A stretch of DNA of 64,000 nucleotides from the NCBI RefSeq assembly GCF_963169125.1, contig NC_084795.1, forward strand, positions 95,166,911 to 95,230,910. Direction: 5' to 3'. The position numbers and the translations under genes were made by a program. This document shows, piece after piece, positions 10,991-21,156 of the stretch (the first letter of the stretch is position 1; every line of letters starts with the position of its first letter). The notes beneath the pieces are model-generated. The model saw only the letters and a list, made by a program, of their open reading frames with translations, did no database searches and was not told the DNA's origin. This DNA comes from Humulus lupulus (Eukaryota; Streptophyta; Magnoliopsida; Rosales; Cannabaceae).

Positions 10991-12480
10991 TTGTTAGTTA
11001 GTCTCAACATATTCTAAAATCAAAGTTTTGTTTTCAACAAATTCCCCAATAAAATGATGATGAATGTCAATATGTTTGGTGCGAGAGTGCTGAATATGAT
11101 TTTTGGAGATATTAATAGCACTTGTATTATCACATAAAATGGTTTTCGTTTTAATATCAAACCCATAGTCTGCCAACATTTGTTTCATCCACAAAAGTTA
11201 TGTACAACACTCCCTGCAGCTATGTACTCAGCTTCGACTGTTGACAAGGTGGTGAAGTTTTGTTTTCTACTATGCCAAGAGACCAAATTGTTTCCTAAGT
11301 AAAAACAACCACCACTTGTACTTTTGCGGTCATTAATTTTTCCTGCCGAGTATGCATCACTATAACACACAAGGTTAGAATTTTTTTCTTCGGAGTACCA
11401 AATGCCTAAATTAAGAGTATTATTAATGTAATGAATAATTCTTTTTACAACAGTCACATGAGACTCCATGGGGTTCCCTTGGAAATGTGCACACACTCCA
11501 ACACTATAACTGATGTCAGGACGACTAGCAGTTAAGTATAGGAGACTCCCAATCATACTCCTCTAAAGAGTTCGATCAACTTTCTTCCCATTCTCATCTT
11601 TAGATAGTTTGACAGTAGTACCCATGGAGTTTTAGCAGGTTTAGATGCATCGAGTCCAAGTCTCTTCACCAAATTTCTGGCATACTTGCTTTGTGAAATG
11701 AAAATTCCCTCGTCTAACTGCTTCACTTGGAGTCCTAAGAAAAAATTGAGTTCTACCACCATGCTCATCTCAAACTCTTCCTGCATTTGTTTCATAAATT
11801 CTGCACTAGAGAATCATTAGTAGAACCAAACACTATATCATCAACATATATTTGTGCAATCATAATATTTGTATCAACATTTTTGATAAAAAGTGTTTTG
11901 TCTACTCCCCCTCTCTTGTACCCCTTTGAGAGAAAAAAATGAGTTAGTCTCTCATACCAAGCCCGTGGGGCTTGTTTCAACCCATACGAAGCTTTTTGTA
12001 ATTTAAAAACATGATTAGGACTGTAAGGGTCCTCAAACCCTTTGGGTTGCTTCACCTAAGCTTCTTCATTCAAAAATCCATTTAAAAAAGTGGATTTGAC
12101 ATCCATTTGGAATAATTTAAAACCAAGAACACATGAAATAGCTAGCAATAATCTTATGGATTCAAGTCTTGCATCAGGAGAAAATGTCTTATCAAAATCA
12201 ATTCCTTCAACTTGAGTGTACCCCTATGCAACTAGTCTAGCTTTATTTCTTATTATGGTCCCGAATTCATCAGTTTTGTTTTTAAATATCCACTTTGTAC
12301 CTATAACATTAGTATGACTCGGTCTAAGGACAAGGATCCATACCGTATTCCTTATGAATTAATCTAGCTCTTATTGCATAGCATTGATCCATGATTCATC
12401 ATTTAAGGCTTCCTTCACATTTTTTGGTTCCAATGTAGAAGTAAAACAAACAAATTGAACAAAGTTTACATACCTCTTTC
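10990..12480 (-). pseudogene. Element E reverse transcriptase-RNase H (broken)
   Basis: Copia-type RT-RH on the minus strand. RT motifs: GTKWIFKNKTDEFG near 12290, FQMDVKSTFLNG near 12100, KQPKGFEDP near 12045, LKQAPRAWYERL near 11960 and the catalytic YVDD within IYVDDIVFGS near 11840. RNase H follows with RPDISYSVG near 11520, CYSDAYSAG, STSGGCFYLG, TVEAEYIAA near 11225, and LCDNTSAINISKNHIQHSRTK to the end near 10995. The catalytic acidic residues of RT and RH are present. Stops in place of Gln codons and frameshifts near 11790, 11555 and 11190 make it non-functional. Homology is unmistakable. Confidence 0.9.
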
Positions 12481-12489
12481 GAGTGACCA

Positions 12490-13632
12490 TACTCTCTTCA
12501 AGATTTCATAAAATGAGATCAGAAGGGTGATTGTTTTTTACTCTGGTTGATGGTTCTTTTTGAAAGGAGTCAAGAGAAATAATTGGATTTTCCTTCTCTC
12601 TTTGTCCAGTTGTTGACACGATAGAATCAGAGTCTGATACATCATCAATAGCTGTTGTTGCCTCTGAAGGTTTTGCTGTCAGAGCTGTCATCTCTTTATG
12701 ATGCTGAACATCAATGAACCTGACAATTTCCTCCTCATGGGAGTACTCAGAATAATCTTTTAGATCATCAACAACCACATTAGCAGATTCTATAATAGTA
12801 TGGGTTCTCATGTTATAAACACGATAGGCCCTAATATTGGTGGAATATCCAAGAAAAACTCCCAAATTGCGTTTGGCATCAAATATGCTCAGATTCTCAC
12901 GATCTCTAAGAATATAACACAGACACCCAAATACATAAAAATAATTGACATTGGGTTTTCTACCTTTCCAGATCTCATACGAAGTTTTATTTGTACTTGG
13001 ACGCAAAAAAACACGATTAATTGTGTAACAAGCAGTGTTAATTGCTTCAACCCACAATTTTTTTGTGAGTTTTTTGCTATTCAGCATAACTCTGGCCATT
13101 TCTTGCAAAGTACGATTTTTTTGTTCCACTACCCCAATTTGTTCTAGGGTTTTGGGTGCACAAAATTCATGCAAAATTCCAAAAGATTTACAATATTCAT
13201 CATAAACTGAATTTTGAAACTCCTTACCATGATCACTTCGTATTCTTACAATTTTTCCAATGTTACAATTTTTTCAACTCTTAGTCTTGTACAGAGTGTC
13301 TGAAAAGCTTCAAATGCATCTGATTTTCCTCTTAAGAAATCTACCCAAGTAAATCTAGAAAAATCATCCACACATACAAAAATGTATCTCTTACCATTAA
13401 TACTTTCAACCTGTATAGGACCCATGAGATCCAGATGCAATATTTCCAAGACATTTGAAGTATTAATATCATATAGTGCTTTATGGGAAATTTTCAACTG
13501 TTTTCCCAATTGACATGATTCACACTTACCAAGTGATTCTTTACCCAACTTGGGTATACCACAGATGAGACCTTCATTAGCAATCTTTTTCAAGTTTTTG
13601 AAATTTATATGTCCAAGTTTTTCATGCCACAA
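12490..13632 (-). pseudogene. Element E GAG_pre-integrase and integrase (broken)
   Basis: On the minus strand, the zinc-binding pre-integrase part is at 13632-13500 (MWHEKLGHINF ... CESCQLGK). The integrase core starts at DLMGPIQV. The first catalytic Asp is in CVDDFSRFTW, the second in RSDHGKEF (after a frameshift near 13255), and the Glu in GVVEQKNRTLQEMARVML near 13130. The remainder to about 12506 includes YEIWKGRKPNVNYFYVFGCLCY. D,D,E are all present; the frameshift and later stops are the visible lesions. Confidence 0.9.
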
Positions 13633-13633
13633 A

Positions 13634-14234
13634 TCAGTTTATTAAAACTTTATGATGACACATGACATGTGAATTTTGTGTGAGTGTGTGACAATTATCC
13701 AAAGAACGAGAACCTTTAAGAACAATGTCACCACTTTGATTTACAATATTACACTCATCATGCGAAAAATTAACAAGAAAACCTTGGTCACAAATTTGGC
13801 TTATGCTAATTAAGTTGGCTTTCAGCCGATCAACGAGAAGCGTATTTTTTTGTTTTGGTAACCCTTCAATATGTTTAGAGTACCTTTTCCTAAAATATTT
13901 CATGTCATTCCATCCCCGAATGTTACTTCTCTCCACTTCAAGGAATTGAAGTTGGTGAGTATGTTGGCATTACTTGTCATATGTCTTGAACAACCGCTAT
14001 GAAAGTACCATGAACTAGATGCATGTATTTTATGACAAGTAAAGGTAGCCAAGCAAACAGAGTTATTTTTCTTGACCCATATTGTCTTTTATTTTGAATT
14101 TATTTTGGTCAAGAATTGATTCATGCTACCAAAGTGTTTAACATAATTAATTTTAAACAAACTTAACAATGAAAAACACTTAGGTCTTATGTGTCCTTTC
14201 ATACCACAAAAATGACAAAATGGTACAAATTGTC
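13634..14234 (-). pseudogene. Element E second zinc knuckle and protease (Asp to His)
   Basis: Immediately after the element C insertion point the minus strand reads a knuckle CHFCGMKGHIRPKC (CX2CX4HX4C) near 14220-14180. The protease follows. Its active-site motif reads WYFHSGCSRHMT; the copia family has DSGCSRHM, so the catalytic Asp codon (plus-strand 13999-14001) is now His. Downstream are LVDRLKANLISISQICDQGF and a Ser/His-rich tail. Stop codons interrupt the frame upstream at about 14070 and 13915. Confidence 0.8.
14230..14234. repeat. Element C left target-site duplication (TTGTC)
   Basis: TTGTC precedes the LTR start TGTGGATGC and recurs at 21152-21156 after the LTR end GTCAACA. A 5-bp duplication is normal for Ty3/gypsy integration. 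Confidence 0.92.
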
Positions 14235-15324
14235 TGTGGATGCTCAATATTCCACGCTTATAAAAGACCCAAAGAACGCACTTAGACCCCCATACGCCTA
14301 CACTCTCGTTGGGTCCTCGGGTCGTCGCCCTCTCACGGGGCCATCAGGCGCCCCCAGCGAGGTCGTCATGCGCGCGCGCCCTCAGCGAGGCCGTCATGAG
14401 GGCGCGCCCCCAACGAGGCCCTCATGTGCGCGCGCCCCCAGCGAGGCCGTCATGCATGTTCTCCCCCAACGAGGCCGTCATGCGCGCGCGTCCCCAGCGA
14501 GGCCGTCATGCGCGCGCCCCCAGCGAGGCCCTCATGCGCGTGCGCCCCTAGCGAGGCCGTCATGCACGCGCCCCCAGCGAGGCCCTCATGCACGCGCGCC
14601 CCTGCCAAGGCCATCATGCGCGCACGCCCCCGCGAGGCCCTTGGGCCGTCACCTTCTCTGGAGGCCGTTGCACCATCACGTCACGAGTCTGGATCCGTAC
14701 CGCAAGGAGAAAAGTCTAGCTAGGCCCCTCGCCACTAGGAGCCTTGCAAGGCATGGCAAGTGAATGGGTCATTACCGACTCGCATCTATGCCTTGCAAAT
14801 GAGGGCCACATGGCATTGATCTCATGAGGTACGGAGTCCACTGACGAACTGAAAGGAGTTAGAGTACGGACATAGTACCCACGTCAAATAAGTAGTGGAG
14901 GTACGAATGAAGTACCTTCCGTTGTCCTCACCATCCACTCCTCTGACACCCGTACCAGGCAAGTAGTGGAAGCATAACCAGGTACAGAAGGTGAGGTGCT
15001 CCCATGATCTCTGACCTTGTACCAGAGCCGACACCACTACCCCTGGAACCACTCTCCTGTTAGTGTACTCATGTACCATCTGGTCCCATGGACCACCATG
15101 TACCCAGGGCCATTAGAGCCTACTATATAATGAACTCCACCTGGAAAGGGGTTGGAAAGTTTACTGTAGCAAGTGCTTGAGGGTGAATGAAAGATTGATT
15201 TCTCCATTGTTGTTCTGTCATTGTTCTTGAGTTATTACTTAAATTTCTACAACTTTTTTATTGACTATCTTTACTTGATAATTTTTTCCAACTCAACTTA
15301 GTTGACGAGTTTTCACCGTCAACA
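14235..15324 (+). repeat. Element C 5' LTR
   Basis: 1090 bp, TG...CA, from TGTGGATGCTC to CACCGTCAACA. It contains a GC-rich minisatellite at about 14345-14645 and a TATA-like box TATATAA at 15124-15130, about 195 bp before the LTR end, which is the likely promoter. It differs from the 3' LTR mostly inside the minisatellite; outside it only scattered substitutions are seen. Confidence 0.92.
14345..14645 (+). repeat. 26-28 bp GC-rich minisatellite in element C 5' LTR
   Basis: About 10-11 tandem units around a core CCCCAGCGAGGCCGTCATG, each preceded by an alternating CGCGCG stretch. The CG dinucleotide density is very high against the AT-rich surroundings. Units differ by small substitutions, and some are 26 bp instead of 28. 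It opens long artificial reading frames with Ala/Arg/Pro repeats that should not be taken as proteins. Confidence 0.9.
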
Positions 15325-15325
15325 G

Positions 15326-15343
15326 TTTGGCGCCGTCTGTGGG
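15326..15343 (+). other. Element C primer binding site
   Basis: TTTGGCGCCGTCTGTGGG follows the LTR end after one base. TGGCGCCGT matches the start of the tRNA-Asp-type PBS used by many Tat/Athila elements; the tRNA identity is inferred. Element D has the same sequence at 39961. Confidence 0.7.
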
Positions 15344-15391
15344 AACGTTAGTTCCAAGCTACTGTTCTATCATTATTTCTGGCAAGAAGAA

Positions 15392-17216
15392 ATGCCAAGA
15401 CGTTCGAAGCAACTCAGGGAGCCATGGGAGGTAGAGGTCCACTTGAGCGGAGTCCAGCTGAAGGCCTCAATGAAGGACCTCCTCCTCCACCCAGAGACGT
15501 GGAGCCCCCGAAGGACCCTGAGGTTCACGGAGGTGATAGAGTGGCCTCGTCACCAGCCGCTCCACCTGGAGAAAGTCCTCCAAGAGCACCACCAGGAAAT
15601 GCTAATGAGTTCCCTCTCCCAAAACCACTGCAGGTACCGAACTCCGCCCGGAAGGACCCGGGCCCCTCTACCCGTAGGCATGATAAGCATCTCCGGGTCC
15701 ATTCCGTGAGCTCGAGTTTGAAATCTCGATTCTATGAAGAGGAAATACGTGAGCTCCACCGTAAGAACCAAAGGTTGGAGACCACCCTGGAAAACATGCA
15801 AGAGGTGCTGAATGGCCTATTGCAGGGTAAGTCAAGCGTGACCTTGCCTAAGGGGAAGGAAAAAGGTCAGGAGGGGGTGGAGACCACTGTACCAGTAGAA
15901 GATGGGAGGACCCGGCACTCTACCAGTAACACCCCCCAAGCGAAGCGACGCGAACATCCTGAACCACCTAAGCAGGCCCAGAAACCAACACCAAGGACCA
16001 ACGCTGCCCCTCGCAATAAGGACGAGGTCACCTCTAAATGAGCACCTTCAGATTTACGGGAGGAGCTTAATAAAAAGAGGGCGGGTAAAGGGACCACGAC
16101 CCCTATGGTGCCTCGGGAGGGCAAGGGAAAGGCGGATCTTAGCCCGTCCGCTTTGAGGGACACTCTAAGCAAGAGGAGCCAGGACCTGGACACGGAGATG
16201 AGGATCCTGCGAAGCAAGATCGTCACCGCATCAGGCGGCCAGGTCTTTGAGGAAGAATTCGAACATGAGTTACCCTTCGTCAGGGAGATCTAGGCCATCA
16301 GGCTCCCTGCCAACTTTAAAGAGCCCCACATGACCCCCTACGAAGGAAACATGGATCCAAAATATCATCTAGATACATTTAATGACCTGATGAAGCTGAG
16401 GGGAATTGGCTGCAGGGCGCGATGTCATTGCTTCGCTGTCACCTTAAGAGGACCTGCCTACAAATGGTTCAGGAGGCTTAGACCGGGATCCATCCGATCT
16501 TGGCAGCAACTTTCTGATGAATTCCTCCAGCAGCACCACGCCGTGCGAGATTACACAATGCCAGGCACCAAGGAGAAAATGAGAATTTGAAGAGCTATAT
16601 CTGCCGGTTCAATATGGAGGCGGCTAAGGTAGGGAGCCTGACCCGCCGAGAGCTGAAAATGGCCATCACCGCTGGAGTACGCCCAGGGAGCAAGTTATGG
16701 GATAACATGCTCAAGAGAGAGGTCACGGACTTGGATGATTTCTACGAGCGGGCACAAAAGTACATTCGCGTGGAGGATGGTCACGAGAACCTTAAAGCTG
16801 GAAAAGACCCATCGCCCCCGAAACCTTCTGTCCAAGAAAACCAGAGCAGTGTCAAGAAGAAGGGTGTATATGAGAGAACGAGGGACGATTGACTCTGGAA
16901 GCACCAACGCTCTGGCAAGCGCATACAGAGCCCCAACACCTTTTACATAGACCTCACCCATGCGAGAGATGATATTTTCGTTACGAACGAAAACCGGGTC
17001 CCTTTTAAAAGGCCCCCGCCAATAAAAAAGGATCGGTCTAAAAGAGACCCGGGAAAGTATTGCCAATATCACAAGGATATCGGCCACACCACCGCGAAGT
17101 GCAATCATTTGAAGGTGGAAATCGAGGAGCTCATCCGCCGGGGACATTTGGGCAGATATGTGCGCAAGGAGAACCAAAGGCCAGAAGAAGGAGAGTCCCC
17201 TCCGCGGGCATGAGGG
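15392..17216 (+). pseudogene. Element C gag (full-length layout, mutated)
   Basis: Capsid-nucleocapsid precursor of a Tat element. The start ATG at 15392 begins MPRRSKQLREP, the same start as element D at 40026. A Pro-rich N-terminal region follows, then a coiled segment (IRELHRKNQRLETTLENMQEVLNGLL) at about 15745-15830. The conserved retrotransposon gag domain is at 16310-16600 (YHLDTFNDLMKLRG ... RGPAYKWFRRLRPGSI ... LSDEFLQQH), and a knuckle-like CQYHKDIGHTTAKC is near 17060. Lesions: a frameshift soon after the start (about 15420-15480), stops at 16039, 16291, 16588, 16890 and 17211, and a frameshift near 16588. The surviving core suggests it was active not long ago. Confidence 0.85.
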
Positions 17217-17930
17217 GTGGGCCCAGAAGTGCAAGGAGAGGTCCGGACCATCTTTGGAGGACTAGGATTCGGAGGCGATTCAAGGAAAGGGCGAGACAGG
17301 TATGCCAAGGAGGCCCGACGAAGTCCACCACCTTGTGTTTTAAGTTTAGAGCAACGCCCCCCGAAGAGCTTCAAGGGCGAGAATGACTCAATAACTTTCA
17401 CTGAAGAAGATGCACAGGGGGTGCATTTCCCTCATAATGACCCCCTGGTGCTATCCGCCCAGCTTGCTAACATGAGGGTACATCGGGTCATGGTGGATAA
17501 CAGGAGCTCTGTGGACATTTTGTATCGACCAACACTGGAAAAGATGGGATTGAGCCTCCGTCACCTAAAGCCTTGCACTACAACTTTGTATGGGTTTATG
17601 GGAGATTTGATGCAACCCCTAGGAACAATCGAATTAGCCCTCACCATGGGGGAGCAACCCAAGCAAACCACCGTAATGGCTAACTTTGTCGTGGTGGAGT
17701 GCACCTCAGCCTTCAATGCGGTATTAGGGAGACCCTCCCTGAGAGAATTGAAGGCGATAACTTCTATGTATCACCTAGCTATGAAATTCCCGACCCCTTG
17801 GGGGGTAGCATGCGTGAAAGGGGACCAGAAGGAAGCGAGGGAATGCTATAACATGTCCCTTCGCGCAGCCACCAAACCATCTATACCAATGACAATGGGT
17901 GTGTATGAAGGAGCGACCCACACAAGTTAA
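17217..17930 (+). pseudogene. Element C protease (DNG to DNR)
   Basis: Continuous 237-codon frame. The N-terminal linker (GEVRTIFGGLGFGGDSRKGRDRY) leads to the aspartic-protease core: VMVDNRSSVDILYRPTLEKMGL, then LYGFMGD and NFVVVECTSAFNAVLGRPSL. The active-site triad reads D-N-R where element D has D-N-G; the Gly is conserved in retropepsins, so activity is doubtful. It ends in FPTPWGVACVKGDQKEARECYN and a stop at 17928. No RT follows. Confidence 0.85.
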
Positions 17931-18270
17931 ATCCGCACAAGATTGGACCCACGGGTTACGGAGCCTCTCGAGAAGTGCTACCAGCAAGGCTTCGACTCTC
18001 AGTGCCAAAAGAACCTATGTTTATTTTGTTCTTCATTATTTTAGCTTAAGTAAGTAAGAATCAAAGAGGCTACCTAGGTAACCTCCTAGTTAGATGTAAC
18101 CCCCTTTTTATTTACAAAGTCGGCAGTAAACCGCATGTTATGAATGAAACTGTTTGCAACTTCATATCTACTTTTATTCGCTACGCCGGCATCAGCCAAA
18201 GTGCCTGCCGAAATAAATTTCACCAAGCACTTGGCGGGCAGGACAGGAGGCAAAAGCATGCAGCCCACAA
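17931..18270 (+). other. Element C pol deletion scar and 3' noncoding region
   Basis: A few codons after protease (LDPRVTEP, matching element D's LDPRVMDE at 41350) are still recognisable. The sequence then jumps to a 3' untranslated block, GAATCAAAGAGGCTACCTA at about 18057, whose counterpart in D lies at about 44700 after integrase. About 3.2 kb of RT-RH-integrase is therefore deleted. Confidence 0.75.
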
Positions 18271-18512
18271 GGGGAACCTAAAAAGGGCTCCTAAAAAGGA
18301 CCCTCTGACGAAGGATCCTAAAAAGGATCCCTTGCCCTCCTAAGGAGGAGACTCCTAAAAGGGATCCTCTACCAGGAACAACCCGCAAGGGGAACCCAAA
18401 AAGGGCTCCTAAAAAGGACCCTCTGACGGAGGATCCTAAAAAGGACCCCTTGCCCTCCTAAGAAGGAGACTCCTAAAAGGGACCCTCTACCAGGAGGATC
18501 CTAAAAACAACC
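18271..18512 (+). repeat. 118-bp tandem duplication in element C
   Basis: Two diverged copies start at 18271 and 18389 with GGGGAACC(T/C)(A)AAAAGGG. Both are built from shorter CTAAAAAGGACCC(T) motifs, giving a purine-rich, compound repeat that continues in degraded form to about 18600. Confidence 0.75.
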
Positions 18513-18692
18513 CTCCATGAGAAGGACCCAAAAGGGACCATGACCCTAAAAAGGACCCTTTAGCGGAGATCCCAGATGGGACCCCCTATATCAGGGCCTT
18601 AAGCGGAGTCCTTACAAGGCATCTCCTGGGATCACAAGGATTAGCTACCCTTGTGAACATCAAGGAGGCCATAAGGACTTAAAAAAATAAAA

Positions 18693-18830
18693 ATATATGG
18701 TAACGACAATAATAAGTCTAGAGCGGCCACCAAGCCGTCTAGCCAATAATAAGTCTAGCCAATATATGGTAACGACAATAATAAGTCTAGAACGGCCACC
18801 AAGCCGTCTAGCCAAAAAGGGTCCCAAAAG
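18693..18830 (+). repeat. 69-bp tandem duplication in element C
   Basis: Copies start at 18693 and 18762 with ATATATGGTAACGACAATAA and share CGGCCACCAAGCCGTCTAGCC. A related single copy (TAAGTCTAGATCGGCC) is in element D at about 45030. Confidence 0.8.
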
Positions 18831-18863
18831 AGACCCTTGCAAAAATAGTACTATGAATAACGA

Positions 18864-18881
18864 CGAGAAGGACGCTTCTCG
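18864..18881 (+). other. Hairpin conserved between elements C and D
   Basis: CGAGAAG-GACG-CTTCTCG forms 7-bp arms around a 4-nt loop. The same hairpin is at 45119-45136 in D, with the same flanks (AATAGTACTATG upstream, AATAAGCGCGC downstream). Confidence 0.7.
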
Positions 18882-19248
18882 CAACAAACAATAAGCGCGC
18901 GCAAGAATATATAAAAGGATAGTTAGGACCCAAGGGGTCAAAATATCCTCATAAGAGTATTCAAGAGGCACCAAAAGAGGTCCCAGTGAACCCTTTCACA
19001 TGGGCTCCAAAGGACCTCCAGCTTGGTAAATAAAAGAGGGGAACCAACCAAACCCCATCATACAGGCTTAAAAGGGCCTCAAATGCAGTAGAATAAGAGA
19101 TAAATAGCAACACATGTATACATACGTTGAAAAAGAAACTTTTGAAGATGGTACAAGAGTTACAAAAGAAAAGTAGTAGTGATAATGGTATTACAGCGTC
19201 AAAAAAAAAAGAGAGAGCGTACACCCATGGTGGGCTAACTAACAAAAG

Positions 19249-19813
19249 TTATGAAATGACTACTTCAGGGCCTCCTACCATGGGTGCTCCACATGGTCGC
19301 TCGAACGACGGCATACTCACCAAAAGAAGAGAAGTCAAAATTGGGATCTGCCTCCATACGTTGTAAAGGGTACGGTCTATGGACCTGTACTCAGTGGCAG
19401 TCTTTTCCGCCTCCAAGGAAGCATTTCTCTCCTGCAACGTAGTGACATTGGTCCTTGCAGTTTGGAGTTCGACCCTGATAGACTCGACTTCGGCCTCTAA
19501 ATAAGTAACCCTCTCCTGCGACACTGTCACGATATCCTTGGTCACCTGGAGTTTGCTCTTCAGGCTGGCAACTTGGTCCTTCAACTCCTTGGCCTTGGCA
19601 ACCGCCTTCAGCTTCCTTCCCGACGAGGTGGCAAGTTCGGCCTAATCCTTCTTCAGCTCAGACTGGGTTTTCTCAAGCTCTTTCTCGAGCTCCTGGACCC
19701 AGGCTGTAAGGCAGTCCATCTCAGCAGTAGATGTAGAGAGGTTACTAGACAGCGTTGTCGAGGTCGAAAGGTGGTCGAGGGCCAAAAGCACCAAATGGTC
19801 GAATTTACGCATC
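19249..19813 (-). pseudogene. Antisense coiled-coil ORF in element C
   Basis: On the strand opposite to gag, a frame opens at an ATG near 19811 and runs to 19249 with one in-frame TAG near 19645. Residues after the first 40 are strongly heptad-like: QELEKELEKTQSELKK, LKDQVASLKSKLQVTKD, RVTYLEAEVESIRVELQ, NVTTLQERNASLEAEK. This predicts a long coiled coil. A splice-acceptor-like TATTTTTGCAG precedes the ATG on that strand, so this may be an internal exon. Antisense extra ORFs between integrase and the 3' LTR are known in Tat-lineage elements such as Grande and Retand. The function is unknown and homology to those is untested. Confidence 0.6.
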
Positions 19814-20042
19814 TGCAAAAATAGACCAAAAGGATGTGTTAGCCTCTACATAGATACCCCAAGAAATTAGCCCATACTTAAAAAAAAAAAAAAAAAAACT
19901 AAGCTAATTTCTTGAAGGGAATATGGGTCTAGATACCCCTAAGCTAAGGAAGTGAGGTGTACATAATGAGCCTTGCATGGGGGCCTATTTATAAGAATCA
20001 AGGAGAATAGTCTACAAGAGCACCTAAAGGTCCTCTCCTAGA

Positions 20043-20054
20043 CTGGGGGGCAAG
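20043..20054 (+). other. Element C polypurine tract
   Basis: CTGGGGGGCAAG immediately precedes the 3' LTR start TGTGAATGC. Element D has CGGGGGGAAG at the equivalent place (45627-45636). Confidence 0.85.
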
Positions 20055-21151
20055 TGTGAATGCTCAATATTCCACGCTTATAAGAGACCCAAAGAATGCA
20101 CTCAGACCCCCATACGCCTACACTCTCATTGGGTCCTCGGGTCGTCTCCCTCTCGCGGGGCCATCAGGCGGCCCCAGCAAAGCCCTCATGTGCGCGCACC
20201 CCCAGCGAGGTCATCATGTGCACGCGCCCCCAGCGAGGATATCATGTGGCGCGCACCCCCAGCGAGGCCATCAGGTGCGCGCCCCCAGCGAGGCCCTCAT
20301 GTGCGCGCGGCCCTAGCGAGGACGTCATGCGCGCGCGCCCCCAGCGAGGTCGTCATGCGCGTGCGCCCCCAGCGAGGCCGTCATGCGCGCGCGCCCCCAG
20401 CGAGGCCGTCATGCGCGCGCCCCCAGCGAGGCCCTCATGCGCGCGCGCCCCCGCTAGGCCCTTGGGCCGTCATCTTCTCGGGAGGCCATTGTACCATCAC
20501 GTAATGAGTCAAGATCCTTACCGCAAGGAGACAAGTCTAGCTAGGCCCCTCGCCACTAGGAGCCTTGCAAGGCATGGCAAGTGCATGGGTCATTACCGCC
20601 TCGCATCTATGCCTTGCAAATGAGGGCCACATGGCATTGATCTCATGAGGTACGGAGTCCACTAACGAACCGAAAGGAGTTAGAGTACGGACATAGTACC
20701 CACGTCAGATAAGTAGTGGAGGTACGAATGAAGTACCTTCCATTGTCCTCACCAACCACTCCTCTGACACCCGTACCAGGCAGGTAGTGGAAGCATAACC
20801 AGGTACAGAAGGTGAGGTGCTTCCATGATCTCTAACCTTGTACCAGAGCCGACACCACTACCCCTGGAACCACTCTCTTGTTAGTGTACTCGTGTACCAT
20901 CTGGTCCCATGGACCACCATGTACCCAGGGCCATTAGAGCCTACTATATAATGAACTCTAACTCCACCTGAAAGGGGGTTGGAAAGTTTACTGTCGCAAG
21001 TGCTTGAGGGTGAATGAAAGATTGATTTCTCCATTGTTATTCTGTCATTGTTCTTGAGTTATTACTTAAATTTCTACAACTTTTTTATTGACTATCTTTA
21101 CTTGATAATTTTTTCCAACTCAACTTAGTTGACGAGTTCTCACCGTCAACA
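20055..21151 (+). repeat. Element C 3' LTR
   Basis: 1097 bp, starting TGTGAATGC and ending GTCAACA. The minisatellite spans about 20160-20462 and the TATA-like box lies at 20945-20951. Unit order and sequence within the minisatellite differ from the 5' LTR more than the rest does, which indicates repeat turnover or gene conversion after insertion. Confidence 0.92.
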
Positions 21152-21156
21152 TTGTC
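21152..21156. repeat. Element C right target-site duplication (TTGTC)
   Basis: Matches 14230-14234. Element E's reading frame resumes across the duplication with the codon phase kept. Confidence 0.92.

Larger units (their letters stand above)
14235..21151 (+). mobile_element. Element C: non-autonomous Tat-lineage Ty3/gypsy element (gag-protease only)
   Basis: 6917 bp with LTRs at 14235-15324 and 20055-21151, PBS right after the 5' LTR, PPT before the 3' LTR, and perfect TTGTC target duplications (14230-14234 and 21152-21156). It carries a full-length but mutated gag and a protease closely related to those of element D. RT, RNase H and integrase are absent: sequence passes from just after protease to the 3' noncoding region. 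It also has an antisense coiled-coil ORF before the 3' LTR. This matches the described class of terminal-repeat retrotransposons with a GAG domain (TR-GAG). It interrupts element E's gag/protease reading frame. Confidence 0.9.

Noticed and set aside
14345..14645. CRISPR-like regular repeat array
   Set aside because: Units are contiguous without unique spacers, in an LTR of plant DNA.
14191..14763. 190-codon plus-strand frame rich in Ala/Arg/Pro, with overlapping frames in other phases
   Set aside because: It is the GC-rich minisatellite of the element C LTR read in three frames; the repeat unit is not a multiple of three and the same artefact appears at 20056-20623.
15867..16226. 119-codon minus-strand frame in element C
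   Set aside because: Antisense shadow of gag; Leu/Ser-rich translation with no heptad or domain, unlike the antisense frame at 19249-19813.
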